Source of the DNA: Planctomycetota bacterium
GTDB lineage: Bacteria; Planctomycetota; UBA1135; GCA-002686595
Direction: 5' to 3'
DNA: 64,000 bases
Assembly (NCBI GenBank): GCA_016779205.1
Contig: JADHOC010000019.1
Span: forward strand, 1 to 64,000
In this document: positions 1-8,880 of the stretch, piece by piece
How positions within the stretch are numbered: position 1 is the first letter of the stretch
Layout: each line of letters starts with the position of its first letter
Notes under the pieces: generated by a model
What the model was told of the DNA's origin: nothing
Databases searched by the model: none
What the model saw: the letters and a program-made list of their open reading frames with translations, nothing else
Made by a program: the position numbers and the translations under genes

Positions 1-1329
1 CGCAGGGCGCGCCTGGCCAGCGCGCTGGGACGGCGGGACGTAGGCCTCCGGCGCCGGCGCGGCGCCCGTGGGGGCCGGCGGCGCGGGCGGGGCCTGGGGG
101 GGCGCAGGAGCCGCCGCCGGGGCAGGAGCCCGCGGCGTGGGCGACGCCGGTGAGGGGGCGGGCGACGCCGGGGCGCCACCGAGGCGCGCCTCGAGAGCCT
201 CGAGTCGCCGGCACATCTCCTCCACGGGCATCGTGGCCTCGGGCCGGCAGAGGTCGAGGAGCGTGGTCTCCAGGACGAGACGTGCGTGGGCGCGCATGTG
301 GACCGGCCCCATGCGCTCGCGAGCGTGGAGCAGCTCCTGGAGCATCAGCTCGACCCGGCCCGCACCGAAGGACTTGGCGAGGGCGGCCATGCGAGCCCGG
401 CTCTCCGCGCTCGCGGCCCCTGCGGCCATGGGCGCGTCCTCCCCCACCAGCGCGAGCACCAGCGCGGTCCGCACGTACCCGAGCAGCGCGTCGAGGAACG
501 CGGGCTCCTCGCCCTCGCGTGCGGGGAGCGCGGCCAGCAGCCCCGGCGGATCCGCCTGGAGGATCGCGCCGAGCACGGCCTCCACGGCCTCGTTGGTTCC
601 CTCGCCCGCCAGGCGCTCGGTGTCGGCGAGCCGCGGCTTCCGGCCCACCTGGGCCAGGAGCTGATCCGCCAGGGAGAGCGCGTCCCGCATGCCGCCCCTG
701 GCCAGCCTGGCGATCTGCGCGGTGACCCCCTCCTCCGCCTCGATCTGCTCGGCGGCGAAGACCTCGTCGAGGCGCGCCTGGATCTCGGCCTCCGAGAGCG
801 CCGACAGGCGCAGCACCTGACAGCGGGAGACGACGGTGTCGGGGACCTTGTGAAGCTCGGTCGTCGCGAAGAGGAACTTGACGTGGGGCGGCGGCTCCTC
901 GAGCGTCTTCAGGAGCGCGTTGAACGCGCTCTTGGAGAGCATGTGCACCTCGTCGATGAGGAACACCTTGAAGCGCGCGGCGAGGGGGACGTAGGAGGCC
1001 TGGTCCCGCAGGCCCCGGACGTGGTCCACGCTCGTGTTCGAGGCGGCGTCGATCTCGATGAGGTCAGCCTCGGTCCCCGCGTCGTAGGCGAGGCAGCGCG
1101 CGCAGACCCCGCACGGGTCGTCCGTCGGCCCCTCCTCGCAGTTCAGCGCCTTGGCGAAGAGCCGCGCCGAGGTGGTCTTGCCCGTCCCTCTGGGTCCGAA
1201 GAAGAGATAGGCGTGCCCGACGCGATCCTCGGCGATGGCGCCCCGGAGCGTCCGGGTGACGACGTCTTGCCCGGCCACCTCGGCGAAGGTCCGCGGGCGG
1301 TATTTTCGAGCGAGGACGAGGTAGGACAT
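1..1329 (-). CDS. dnaX: DNA polymerase III subunits gamma and tau (clamp loader ATPase), 3' end outside window
   Basis: Loads the sliding beta clamp at replication forks. The reading frame starts MSYLVLARKYRP and stays open to the left edge (443 codons visible), so the C-terminus is missing. An AAA+ P-loop reads GPRGTGKTT near residues 44-52. A four-cysteine zinc module follows, a DEVHML Walker B lies further on, and the SRC sensor region follows it. After the clamp-loader domain III the sequence becomes a low-complexity Ala/Pro linker typical of tau. No Shine-Dalgarno site precedes the ATG; a TATCCT box lies 31 nt upstream. It is transcribed away from the tRNA-Ser genes. The family assignment is secure. 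Whether a gamma-type short product is made by frameshifting cannot be judged, because the relevant 3' part is off the window. Confidence 0.96.
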   Translation of the reverse strand, partial: MSYLVLARKYRPRTFAEVAGQDVVTRTLRGAIAEDRVGHAYLFFGPRGTGKTTSARLFAKALNCEEGPTDDPCGVCARCLAYDAGTEADLIEIDAASNTSVDHVRGLRDQASYVPLAARFKVFLIDEVHMLSKSAFNALLKTLEEPPPHVKFLFATTELHKVPDTVVSRCQVLRLSALSEAEIQARLDEVFAAEQIEAEEGVTAQIARLARGGMRDALSLADQLLAQVGRKPRLADTERLAGEGTNEAVEAVLGAILQADPPGLLAALPAREGEEPAFLDALLGYVRTALVLALVGEDAPMAAGAASAESRARMAALAKSFGAGRVELMLQELLHARERMGPVHMRAHARLVLETTLLDLCRPEATMPVEEMCRRLEALEARLGGAPASPAPSPASPTPRAPAPAAAPAPPQAPPAPPAPTGAAPAPEAYVPPSQRAGQARPA

Positions 1330-1360
1330 CGGGTGGGGCGCCGCGCCGGCGCTCGGGTGG

Positions 1361-1366
1361 AGGATA
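1361..1366 (-). promoter_or_regulatory. possible -10 box of dnaX
   Basis: TATCCT on the minus strand, ending 31 nt before the dnaX ATG. It resembles the TAnnnT boxes found upstream of several other genes here. No convincing -35 hexamer is seen 16-17 bp further upstream, so this is weak support. Confidence 0.3.
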
Positions 1367-1473
1367 ACGCCTCGCGCCCGGTTCGAAGCAGCCTTCGCCG
1401 CGGTCAGCCGGGAGGGGCCCGGATCCGGCCGGGGTCGAGGCCCGCGATGGACATGCCGTGGCCCCCTGGAGTC

Positions 1474-1489
1474 GCCATGGATCCATGGC
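1474..1489. repeat. 16-bp perfect palindrome
   Basis: The sequence gccatggatccatggc is its own reverse complement. It lies in the gap between dnaX and the tRNA-Ser genes. It could be an operator or chance; nothing else supports a function. Confidence 0.5.
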
Positions 1490-1517
1490 CCCCGCTCGGA
1501 AACTCTCCGCTCCGAGG

Positions 1518-1569
1518 CCGACCACCGGGGCCGACCACCGGGGCCGACCACCGGGGCCGACCACCGGGG
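1518..1569. repeat. four perfect 13-bp direct repeats
   Basis: Four contiguous identical copies of ccgaccaccgggg fill this stretch, followed by a degenerate cc-gccgccg tail. They lie in the roughly 440-bp gene-free region between dnaX and the first tRNA-Ser. The 13-bp unit is not a multiple of three, which fits a non-coding origin. It looks like a minisatellite formed by slippage, or an iteron-like protein-binding array; nothing in the context decides between these. Confidence 0.9.
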
Positions 1570-1773
1570 CCGCCGCCGTTCCCTGCAGCCCAGGAGGGAC
1601 CGCGCGCGTCGAAGGGCCCGGGCACCTCGCGCCTGACGTGAGGACCTTAGGGCTGCTCCGTTCCCGGCCTGACCCGGTTCGGACCTACGCCATCGCGTGG
1701 GACCGGACCCATCGCCGCGCACGGTTGTGCCTGCTACTGAGTTGCTGCCCATCCCCCCCGAGGTGGGAGGGGA

Positions 1774-1863
<90 letters not shown>

Positions 1864-1950
1864 GTCTAGTTGTCGTGTTCCCCCGCCGAGCGAGGAGGCT
1901 CTCGGCCTCCCCTCGCCATGGACCGGGCCGCTTGGCCGGGGATGGAAGGA

Positions 1951-2040
1951 TGGCGGAGAGGGTGGGATTTGAACCCACGAGACCCGTAAAGGCCTACTGG
2001 TTTTCGAAACCAGCGCATTCGGCCACTCTGCCACCTCTCC
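1951..2040 (-). tRNA. tRNA-Ser (anticodon CGA)
   Basis: A 90-nt class II tRNA with the same acceptor stem as its neighbour, a long variable arm, discriminator G and an encoded CCA. The anticodon loop TTCGAAA carries CGA and reads UCG. It begins 60 nt after the tadA stop codon on the same strand, so it may be processed from a tRNA-Arg-tadA-tRNA-Ser transcript. Confidence 0.95.
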
Positions 2041-2100
2041 GCCCGGGGGCTGCGGCCTCGCGGCTGCAGGCCCCCTGGACTGGTCGATGGACGAACGCGC

Positions 2101-2595
2101 TCAGCGCTTGTCGCGGAAGAACTGTTGCAGCAGTCGCCGCGACTCCTCCGCGTGGAGCCCCTCGCGGATCTCTGCCACGTGGTTCAGCCTGGGATCGGTG
2201 AGGACCGTGCCGAGGGAGGCTGCGCCTCCGAACTTCGGGTCCCGGACCGACCAGACCACCCGCGCGATCCGCGCGTGGCTCAGCGCACCTGCGCACATGA
2301 AGCAGGGCTCCACCGTGGTGTACACCGTGGCGCCGGGGAGCCGCATGTCGCCGGTCCGCTGGAAGGCGTCGCTCAGCGCGAGCATCTCCGCGTGAGCGGT
2401 GGCCTCTCCGTGGGCGCGGCAGCGATTCCGGCCCACGCCGAGCAGCGCGCCGTCACGGACCACGACGGCGCCGATCGGCACCTCGTCGGCGTCTCGCGCC
2501 TCCTCGGCGTACGCCAGGGCCAGCGCGATGCCCGCGAGGTCGTCCACGTCGTCGCCGGGAGCTCGGGGGTCCTCGATGCTGAGGGTCTCGTCCAT
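2101..2595 (-). CDS. tadA: tRNA-specific adenosine-34 deaminase
   Basis: Deaminates A34 to inosine in tRNA-Arg(ACG), letting one tRNA read CGU, CGC and CGA. The 164-aa product carries the zinc deaminase signature: TAHAEM supplies the His ligand and the catalytic Glu, and PCFMCAGAL supplies the two Cys ligands. I chose the ATG giving MDETLSIEDP, because the longer upstream frame runs back into the tRNA-Arg gene. The N-terminus is about 15 residues longer and more acidic than in minimal TadA. It lies about 160 nt downstream of tRNA-Arg(ACG), its only expected substrate in bacteria, on the same strand. Confidence 0.93.
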   Translation of the reverse strand: MDETLSIEDPRAPGDDVDDLAGIALALAYAEEARDADEVPIGAVVVRDGALLGVGRNRCRAHGEATAHAEMLALSDAFQRTGDMRLPGATVYTTVEPCFMCAGALSHARIARVVWSVRDPKFGGAASLGTVLTDPRLNHVAEIREGLHAEESRRLLQQFFRDKR

Positions 2596-2755
2596 CGTCA
2601 GATTGTCAGAGGACCGCCGAGATGGTTGAGCGTCACCGGCGGTCTTCGAAGAGCAGGCCCGGATCCGGCCCTGGATCCTGACCCGCCGACCTGAGGTGAC
2701 TTGTGAGGGGCCCGAGAGCGCGGGGGCGACCGGCCGCAGGTCGCGGCCGGTTGAG

Positions 2756-2832
2756 TGGTACACCCGAGAGGATTCGAACCTCTAACCTCCTGATCCGTAG
2801 TCAGGTGCTCTATCCAGTTGAGCTACGGGTGC
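2756..2832 (-). tRNA. tRNA-Arg (anticodon ACG)
   Basis: A 77-nt class I cloverleaf whose anticodon loop CTACGGA carries ACG, the substrate of TadA. D-arm, T-arm (GGTTCGAATCC) and encoded ACCA end are all present. The first acceptor pair is G1-U72 rather than G-C. It starts only about 8 nt after the predicted transcription start and precedes tadA. Confidence 0.95.
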
Positions 2833-2846
2833 GTTTGCGAGGCGAG

Positions 2847-2875
2847 GTTGTAGCCGTGACCGGGGCGACCGTCAA
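2847..2875 (-). promoter_or_regulatory. promoter of the tRNA-Arg-tadA unit
   Basis: The minus strand reads TTGACG, a 17-bp spacer, then TACAAC. The -35 box matches the sigma70 consensus in five of six positions. The predicted start falls about 8 nt before the tRNA 5' end, as expected for a stable-RNA promoter. Confidence 0.7.
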
Positions 2876-3082
2876 GATTCCGCGAGCGAAAGCCAGGGAC
2901 CCGCCCCGGCGCGCCCGGCCCGCCCCCCCATCGACCGCCACGCCCCCCTGGCGGAAGGAGGGGTGCGCCCCGGGGCCGGGGGCGAGCCGGGCCGGGGCGC
3001 CTGGCAGGGGGGGGCGCCGCCGGCGGAATCGAGGATCCCACCTCCCCACGCCGATCCCGCTGGAACGCGGCCCGATCCATCG

Positions 3083-3088
3083 TAGGAT
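3083..3088 (+). promoter_or_regulatory. possible -10 box of the carbamoyltransferase gene
   Basis: TAGGAT lies 28 nt before the ATG. A weak TGGAAC -35 candidate sits 16 bp upstream. The box is part of a small inverted repeat (cgatcc/ggatcg). The rest of the 2833-3116 gap is GC-rich and shows nothing else. Confidence 0.35.
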
Positions 3089-3116
3089 CGGGCCCCTCGC
3101 TCCCCCCTTTGAAGCA

Positions 3117-4130
3117 ATGACCAGGACCACCCAGAGTCTGATCCGCCTCCGCGACCTCACCGAGTCCCGCCTCGAGGACATCCTCGACCTCGCGCAGCGC
3201 TTCAAGGCTGGCTCGCAGCGCGCCGAGCTGGCCGGGAAGTCCGTGGGATTCCTCTTCTTCCGCGGGTCGCTGCGGACCCGTACCTCCTTCGAGGTCGCCA
3301 TCCAGCAGCTGGGCGGCCGCGGGGTCCACCTGTCCGCGGGCTCGGACTTCTGGGAGGTGGAGGCCCGCGATGGAGTCGTGATGGACGGCACCGCGCCCGA
3401 GCACGTCCGGGACGCCGCCGCCGTCCTCTCCACCTATTGCGACGCCCTCGCCATCCGGCCCAAGCCTGCGGGCAATGCGTGGGAGGTGGACCGGCGGGAC
3501 GAGGGCATCCGCGCCTGGGCCAGCAACAGCAGCGTCCCGGTCATCAACATGGAGAGCGCGCTCTGGCACCCTCTCCAGGCCCTCGCCGACCTCCTGACCC
3601 TGCGCGAGACCTTCGGCAAGGACATCACTGGCCGTCGCCTCGCCATCGTGTGGACCCCGTCCCCCACCCCCGCGGGCCCGGCCGTCGTCCACTCCCTGCT
3701 CCACGCCGCGCTGCGCGCGGGCGCCAACGTCTCCCTCGCGCACCCTCCCGGCTACGAGCTGGACGGCGGCGTGCTGAGCGAGGCCCGCCAGCTCGCCGCG
3801 GAGGGCGGCGCCAGCTTCGAGGAGGTGTCCTCCGCCGAGGCCGCCGCACGCGGCGCTCACGTGGTCTACGCCCGCTCCTGGGGCGCCCTCGAGAGCTACG
3901 GTCAGCCGACCATCGCCGCGCACCGGGTCGCCCAGAGCCGCGACTGGCTCGTGGACGAGAACCTCATGAAGCTCGGCGACGACGCGCGCCTCATGCACCC
4001 GATGCCCGTGCGCCGCAACCTGGAGGTGACCGACGAGGTCATCGACGGGCCGAGGAGCCTCGTCTACACCCAGGCCGCGAACCGCCTCCCCACCCAGAAG
4101 GGCCTGCTGTCCCTGCTGCTGCGCGGCTGA
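3117..4130 (+). CDS. ornithine / N-acylornithine carbamoyltransferase family protein
   Basis: Transfers a carbamoyl group to ornithine or an N-acylated ornithine in arginine biosynthesis. The 337-aa product, from an ATG in a long open frame, has the carbamoyl-phosphate loop as SLRTRTSFE. It also has HPLQALADLL in the bridge region and a C-terminal ANRLPTQKGLL. The pattern MHPMPVRRN followed by NRLPTQK resembles the acetyl- and succinylornithine enzymes more than classical ArgF. Classical enzymes have HCLP at this site, so the cysteine is replaced by proline here. Substrate identity is therefore left open. No arginine-pathway gene lies nearby; dnaE follows 75 bp later. Confidence 0.85.
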   Translation: MTRTTQSLIRLRDLTESRLEDILDLAQRFKAGSQRAELAGKSVGFLFFRGSLRTRTSFEVAIQQLGGRGVHLSAGSDFWEVEARDGVVMDGTAPEHVRDAAAVLSTYCDALAIRPKPAGNAWEVDRRDEGIRAWASNSSVPVINMESALWHPLQALADLLTLRETFGKDITGRRLAIVWTPSPTPAGPAVVHSLLHAALRAGANVSLAHPPGYELDGGVLSEARQLAAEGGASFEEVSSAEAAARGAHVVYARSWGALESYGQPTIAAHRVAQSRDWLVDENLMKLGDDARLMHPMPVRRNLEVTDEVIDGPRSLVYTQAANRLPTQKGLLSLLLRG

Positions 4131-4205
4131 GGCGTCGCCTCCACGCGCCCCCCGACTCTCCGCCGGCCCCCCGGGGCCACCCCAACTCGCCAGCCCCCCC
4201 CGTCC

Positions 4206-7200
4206 ATGGCAGCGCCCGACTTCGTCCACCTCCACGTCCACTCGGAGTACAGCCTCCTCGATGGCGCCAACCGGATCGGCGACCTCGTCAAGGCGTGCAA
4301 GGCGGACGGGCAGCGGGCCCTCGCGCTCACGGACCACGGGAACATGCACGGGGCCGTGGAGCTCTACCAGAAGGCCCACGCCGGCGACGTCAAGCCGCTG
4401 CTCGGCTGCGAGGTGTACATCGCCAAGCGGTCGATGCGGGAGAAGCACTCCAAGAAGAACGGCAACGGCTATAGCCACCTGACCCTCCTGGCGCGCACGA
4501 ACGAGGGCTACCAGAACCTCGTGAAGCTCACGAGCGCGGGCTTCGTGGACGGGTACCACTTCAAGCCGCGCATCGACATGGACCTCCTGCGGGACCACGC
4601 GAGCGGGATCTCCTGCCTCTCGGGCTGCCTGGCAGGCGAGATCAACCAGCTGACGCGGACGGGCAAGGAGAAGGAGGCCGAGGACCTCGCCTCGGGGCTG
4701 CGCGACCTCTTCGGACCCGAGCACTTCTGGCTCGAGCTCCAGCGCAATGGGCTCAACATCCAGGCCGACGCCAACGAGGCGCTGGTGAGGATCCACGAGC
4801 GCACCGGGATCCCCCTCGTCGCCACCAACGACATCCACTACCTGCGCGCCGAGGACTGCCACGCGCAGGACGTCCTGCTGTGCATCAACACCGGCGCCAA
4901 GAAGGACGAGAAGGACCGCTTCCGCTTCGAGACCGACACGCTGTTCTTCAAGTCGCGGGAGGAGATGGCGCACATGTTCCGCGACCTCCCCGACTCGGTG
5001 AAGGCCACCAATGACGTGGCTGACCAGGTCGACGTGAAGCTCACCTTCGGCGAGTACCACGTCCCCGAGTTCGTGAGTGACACGGGCGAGACCGCCGACG
5101 CCCTCTTCGACCGGCTCCTCGAGGAGCGGCTCGTCGAGCTTTACGGAACGGACAGCCAGCAGGCCCGCGACCGCCTCGAGCGAGAGAAGTCGATCATCCG
5201 GGAGCTCGGCTTCGTGTCGTACTTCCTCATCGTCTGGGACCTGATCAAGTGGGCCCGCGACCACGACATCGCGGTGGGCCCCGGTCGGGGCTCGGCCGCG
5301 GGGTCCATCGTGGCCTACCTGCTCGACATCACGCGGCTCTGCCCCCTCAAGTACGACCTGCTCTTCGAACGCTTCCTGAACTCGAGCCGCGTGTCGATGC
5401 CCGACATCGACATCGACTTCTGCAAGGAGGGCCGTGAGCGGGTCATCGAGTACACCCGGGAGAGGTACGGACGCGAGTGCGTCACCCAGATCGTGACCTT
5501 CGGGACCATGGCCTCACGGACGGTCGTCCGGGACGTGGGCCGCGTCCTCGACCTCCCCTTGAACGAGATCAACAAGATCTCCAAGAAGATCCCGGCTGGT
5601 CCCGGAGCCCCGCCGCTGGCCAAGGCCATCGAGGAGGACGGCGAGCTGCAGGCGTTCCGCGACCAGGGCCCGCGCTGGAAGGAGCTGTTCCAGTACTCGG
5701 TCTCCCTGGAGGGCATGTCCCGGCACGTGTCGACCCACGCCGCGGGCGTGGTCATCACGCCTGGACCGACCGTGGACTACGTGCCCCTCGGCCGGAACGG
5801 TGATGACATCACCACCCAGTATCCGGCGCCGCAGTTGGAGGAGCTCGGGCTCCTCAAGATGGACTACCTGGGGCTCAGGACCCTGACCATCATCGAGCGC
5901 TGCCTCGACAACATCCGACGCAGGGGCCTCGAGGCCCCCGTCATGGACGAGCTCCCCCTCGACGACCCCGGGGTCTTCGAGCTCCTCATGGCGGGCGACA
6001 CCCTCGGCGTGTTCCAGCTGGAATCCGAGGGGATGCGGAAGCTCCTGTCGCGGCTCAAGCCGGACTGCTTCGACGACGTGATCGCGGTGCTCGCGCTGTA
6101 CCGACCGGGCCCGCTCGAGTCCGGCATGGTGGACATGTTCGTGGACCGCAAGCACGGCCGCGAAGAGATCACCTATCCCCACGAGAGCCTGGTCCCGATC
6201 CTCGACAGCACCTACGGCTGCCTCGTCTACCAGGAGCAGGTCATGCTCGCCTCGGTGGAGCTGTCCGGCTTCTCCCTGAACGACGCCGACAACCTGCGGA
6301 AGGCGATGGGCAAGAAGAAGCCCGAGATCATGCAGAAGTTCTCGGCGCAGTTCATCGAGGGCGCCGTGGCCAACGGCTGCGATGAGGACGTCGCCCGGAA
6401 CACCTGGGACAACATCATCAAGTTCGGTGGTTACGGCTTCAACAAGTCGCACTCGGCCGCCTACGCCCTGATCACCTACCAGACCGCCTACCTCAAGGCG
6501 CACCACCGGACCGACTTCCTCGCCGCGAACTTCTCGTGCGAGATGAGCGACTCCAACAAGATCAAGGACTTCATCGACGACGCGAAGCGGTCCGACATCG
6601 CGATCCTCATGCCGAGCGCGACGGAGTCGGAGTGGGAGTTCCGCCCGACCCAGACCGACGACGGCGGCGAGGCGATCCGCTTCGGCATCGGCGCGGTGAA
6701 GGGCACCGGCCGGGCGGCCATCGAGGCCATGGACGCCACCCGCGCCACTCTCCTCGAGAAGGGGGACCCGCTCACCTTCCACTCCCTCGTCACGGCGGTC
6801 GACCCCCACGACATGGGCAAGATCGCCTGGGAGGCGCTCATCAAGTCCGGCGCCTTCGACGAGATGGGCCACAACCGGGGCGCGCTCCTCGCCGCGCTGG
6901 ACTCGGCCATGACCGACGCCAGCAGCGCGGCCAAGGATCGGCGCAGCGGGCAGTCCTCCATGTTCGACGCCTTCGGCGGCGCGGAGGAGCCCGACGACGA
7001 CCACGAGGTGGGGATCGACGACAGCTTCGCCATCGAGAAGGCCGAGGCCCTGCGGCTCGAGTATGAGGTCCTGGGGTTCTATCTCTCCGGACACCCCCTC
7101 GAGGAGCGCGCTGGCCTCGTGTCCCTGCTGTCGTCCTGCCCCATCCGGAAGCTGCCCGAGCTGGCCAGCCGTGAGGGCTCCGTCCGGATCGCGGGCCTCG

Positions 7201-7685
7201 TCCTCCAGAAGGCGGAGCTCGTGGTGAAGTCGGGGCGCATGGCCGGATCCAAGATGTGCCGCTTCCGGCTCGAGGACCTCTCGGGCTCAGTGGGCGTCAC
7301 CTGCTTCCCCCGGACCTACGAGACCGCCCGGGACCTCATCGAGGACGGGGCGGTCCTGTTCTGCAGCGGCAAGCTGGAGGATGGCGCGGACGAGCCCGCC
7401 ATGCTCCTCGACGAGGTCATGAGCCTCTCGGACGCCCTCAAGCGCTTCCGCGGCGGGCTCGAGCTCAAGGTCTCCCCCAGCGACCGCGGCAAGCTCAAGG
7501 AGCTCAGGGACACCTGCGCGCGCTATCCCGGGGAGAACCCGCTGTTCTTCCAGGCCCTCGGCGAGGACGGCCTCACCCGGCGCGTGCGGGCCAGCAAGGA
7601 GCGCAGCGTCACGATCTCCGAGGAGCTCGCCGGTGAGCTCTGTGACCTGCTCGGCCACGACCGGGTCGGCATCGTGCGGGTCTGA
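4206..7685 (+). CDS. dnaE: DNA polymerase III subunit alpha (replicative polymerase)
   Basis: Catalytic subunit of the replicative polymerase. The 1159-aa length matches the DnaE1 class. The N-terminal PHP domain begins with HLHVHSEYS (residues 8-16). The palm carries GPGRGSAAGS and the metal-binding PDIDIDF near residues 399-405. A conserved VYQEQVM region and GGYGFNKSHS follow. The C-terminal third holds the helix-hairpin-helix and OB-fold regions (IRIAGLVLQK onwards). There is no Shine-Dalgarno motif before the ATG and only 75 bp to the carbamoyltransferase stop, so it may be read from that promoter. A perfect hairpin follows the stop. No intein or frameshift is seen. Confidence 0.97.
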   Translation: MAAPDFVHLHVHSEYSLLDGANRIGDLVKACKADGQRALALTDHGNMHGAVELYQKAHAGDVKPLLGCEVYIAKRSMREKHSKKNGNGYSHLTLLARTNEGYQNLVKLTSAGFVDGYHFKPRIDMDLLRDHASGISCLSGCLAGEINQLTRTGKEKEAEDLASGLRDLFGPEHFWLELQRNGLNIQADANEALVRIHERTGIPLVATNDIHYLRAEDCHAQDVLLCINTGAKKDEKDRFRFETDTLFFKSREEMAHMFRDLPDSVKATNDVADQVDVKLTFGEYHVPEFVSDTGETADALFDRLLEERLVELYGTDSQQARDRLEREKSIIRELGFVSYFLIVWDLIKWARDHDIAVGPGRGSAAGSIVAYLLDITRLCPLKYDLLFERFLNSSRVSMPDIDIDFCKEGRERVIEYTRERYGRECVTQIVTFGTMASRTVVRDVGRVLDLPLNEINKISKKIPAGPGAPPLAKAIEEDGELQAFRDQGPRWKELFQYSVSLEGMSRHVSTHAAGVVITPGPTVDYVPLGRNGDDITTQYPAPQLEELGLLKMDYLGLRTLTIIERCLDNIRRRGLEAPVMDELPLDDPGVFELLMAGDTLGVFQLESEGMRKLLSRLKPDCFDDVIAVLALYRPGPLESGMVDMFVDRKHGREEITYPHESLVPILDSTYGCLVYQEQVMLASVELSGFSLNDADNLRKAMGKKKPEIMQKFSAQFIEGAVANGCDEDVARNTWDNIIKFGGYGFNKSHSAAYALITYQTAYLKAHHRTDFLAANFSCEMSDSNKIKDFIDDAKRSDIAILMPSATESEWEFRPTQTDDGGEAIRFGIGAVKGTGRAAIEAMDATRATLLEKGDPLTFHSLVTAVDPHDMGKIAWEALIKSGAFDEMGHNRGALLAALDSAMTDASSAAKDRRSGQSSMFDAFGGAEEPDDDHEVGIDDSFAIEKAEALRLEYEVLGFYLSGHPLEERAGLVSLLSSCPIRKLPELASREGSVRIAGLVLQKAELVVKSGRMAGSKMCRFRLEDLSGSVGVTCFPRTYETARDLIEDGAVLFCSGKLEDGADEPAMLLDEVMSLSDALKRFRGGLELKVSPSDRGKLKELRDTCARYPGENPLFFQALGEDGLTRRVRASKERSVTISEELAGELCDLLGHDRVGIVRV

Positions 7686-7710
7686 TCGGAGCCGCCAGCG
7701 CGACCTACGA

Positions 7711-7746
7711 GAGCGGCGCGCGCCCCGGTCAGGGCGCGCGCCGCTC
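7711..7746. terminator. bidirectional hairpin between dnaE and adk
   Basis: A perfect 15-bp stem (gagcggcgcgcgccc / its complement) closes a 6-nt loop between two convergent genes. Neither side has a run of T residues, so termination would have to rely on the stem alone. Confidence 0.75.
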
Positions 7747-7781
7747 GTGCTCACTGGCTTGAGGGCCCTCGGGCCGGCTGG

Positions 7782-8369
7782 CTAGACGGCAGCGCGAATG
7801 CGCTCGGCGACCTCTTCGATCGAGCCGACGCCGTCCACGAAGTGCAGCGGCACCTCGCCCTGGCCCTCGTAGTACGCGATGCAGGGCTCGGACTGCTCCT
7901 TGTAGGTCGCGATCCGACGCTCGATGACCGCCGGATCGGCGTCGTCCGCGCGGCTCTCCTTCTCCGCGCGCCCCTTCAGGCGAGCCTTGAGCTCGTCATC
8001 GGGCACGGTGAGGACCACCACGCCCGCGAGCTTGGTGCCCTTCCCGGCGAGGAATCCGTCCAGCCATGCGGCCTGGGGCACGTTGCGCGGGAAGCCGTCC
8101 AGCAGGACCCCCTCCGCCACATCCGTCTGATGCAGACGGTCCGCCACGAGGCGGTTGGTCAGGGAGTCCGGCACGAGCGTGCCCGAGGCGAGGAGGCTCT
8201 GGACCTCCTTGCCGAGCTCCGTGCCGCCCTGAATGTTGGCGCGGAACATGTCGCCGGTGGAGACGTGCGGGACGCCCAGGTGCTCCTTCAACGAGTGCGC
8301 CTGGGTCCCCTTGCCCGCCGCGGGCGGTCCGAAGATCAGGAAGTGGCGAGTCACTTGGCTCGGGCTCAC
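7782..8369 (-). CDS. adk: adenylate kinase, short LID form
   Basis: Interconverts AMP + ATP with 2 ADP. The 195-aa product has the P-loop [10 protein letters not shown], the AMP-site segment STGDMFR and DGFPRN. The LID region is short ([12 protein letters not shown]), with no zinc cysteines. The GTG start overlaps the rplQ stop codon (GTGA), showing translational coupling. In many bacteria adk sits between secY and infA; here it closes the alpha operon after rplQ. A second in-frame GTG five codons later is also possible. Confidence 0.95.
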   Translation of the reverse strand: MSPSQVTRHFLIFGPPAAGKGTQAHSLKEHLGVPHVSTGDMFRANIQGGTELGKEVQSLLASGTLVPDSLTNRLVADRLHQTDVAEGVLLDGFPRNVPQAAWLDGFLAGKGTKLAGVVVLTVPDDELKARLKGRAEKESRADDADPAVIERRIATYKEQSEPCIAYYEGQGEVPLHFVDGVGSIEEVAERIRAAV

Positions 8370-8770
8370 TCGGCGGCGGCTTCGGGCTCGGCCACGGCCT
8401 CTTCGCGGGGCGTGCGCTCCACGAACTCGAGGATCGCGCGCTCACCGTTGTCCCCAAGCCGACGCTTGGCCAGCTTGATGATGCGGCAGTAGCCGCCGGG
8501 ACGCTCCGCGAAGCGCGGGCCGAGCACGTCGAACAGCTTGATGGTGCCGTCCTTGCTGCGCAGCTTCGAGAAGGCGCGGCGGCGGTTGTGCTGAGACGGG
8601 TCCTTGGCCATCGTCACCAGCTTCTCAACGAACGGCTTGACGGCCTTCGCCTTCTGGACGGTGGTGATGATGCGCTCGTGCTCGATCAGCGACGCAGCCA
8701 TGTTTCGAGTCATGGCAATACGGTGGCTGGTGGTTCGGCCGAGCTTGTAACCGGCAACGCGGTGTCGCAT
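8366..8770 (-). CDS. rplQ: 50S ribosomal protein L17
   Basis: Large-subunit protein near the exit-tunnel side. The 134-aa sequence begins [12 protein letters not shown] and has the family signature [13 protein letters not shown]. It ends in an acidic Ala/Glu tail slightly longer than usual. It is the penultimate gene of the alpha operon, 110 bp after rpoA, and overlaps adk. Confidence 0.96.
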   Translation of the reverse strand: MRHRVAGYKLGRTTSHRIAMTRNMAASLIEHERIITTVQKAKAVKPFVEKLVTMAKDPSQHNRRRAFSKLRSKDGTIKLFDVLGPRFAERPGGYCRIIKLAKRRLGDNGERAILEFVERTPREEAVAEPEAAAE

Positions 8771-8880
8771 GGGTCTTTGGTGGTCTCGCGCCCGCCTCGG
8801 AGCGGCGGGCGTCCCCGTTGGAGGGGATCTTCAGGGGGGTGTCGGGAGCGGCCAGAGCCGGCCGCGCCCGTCGTTCAGGA

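Noticed and set aside
2823-5264. 813-codon minus-strand frame opposite argF-like and dnaE
   Set aside because: It overlaps the strand opposite two certain genes and reads into the tRNA-Arg gene.
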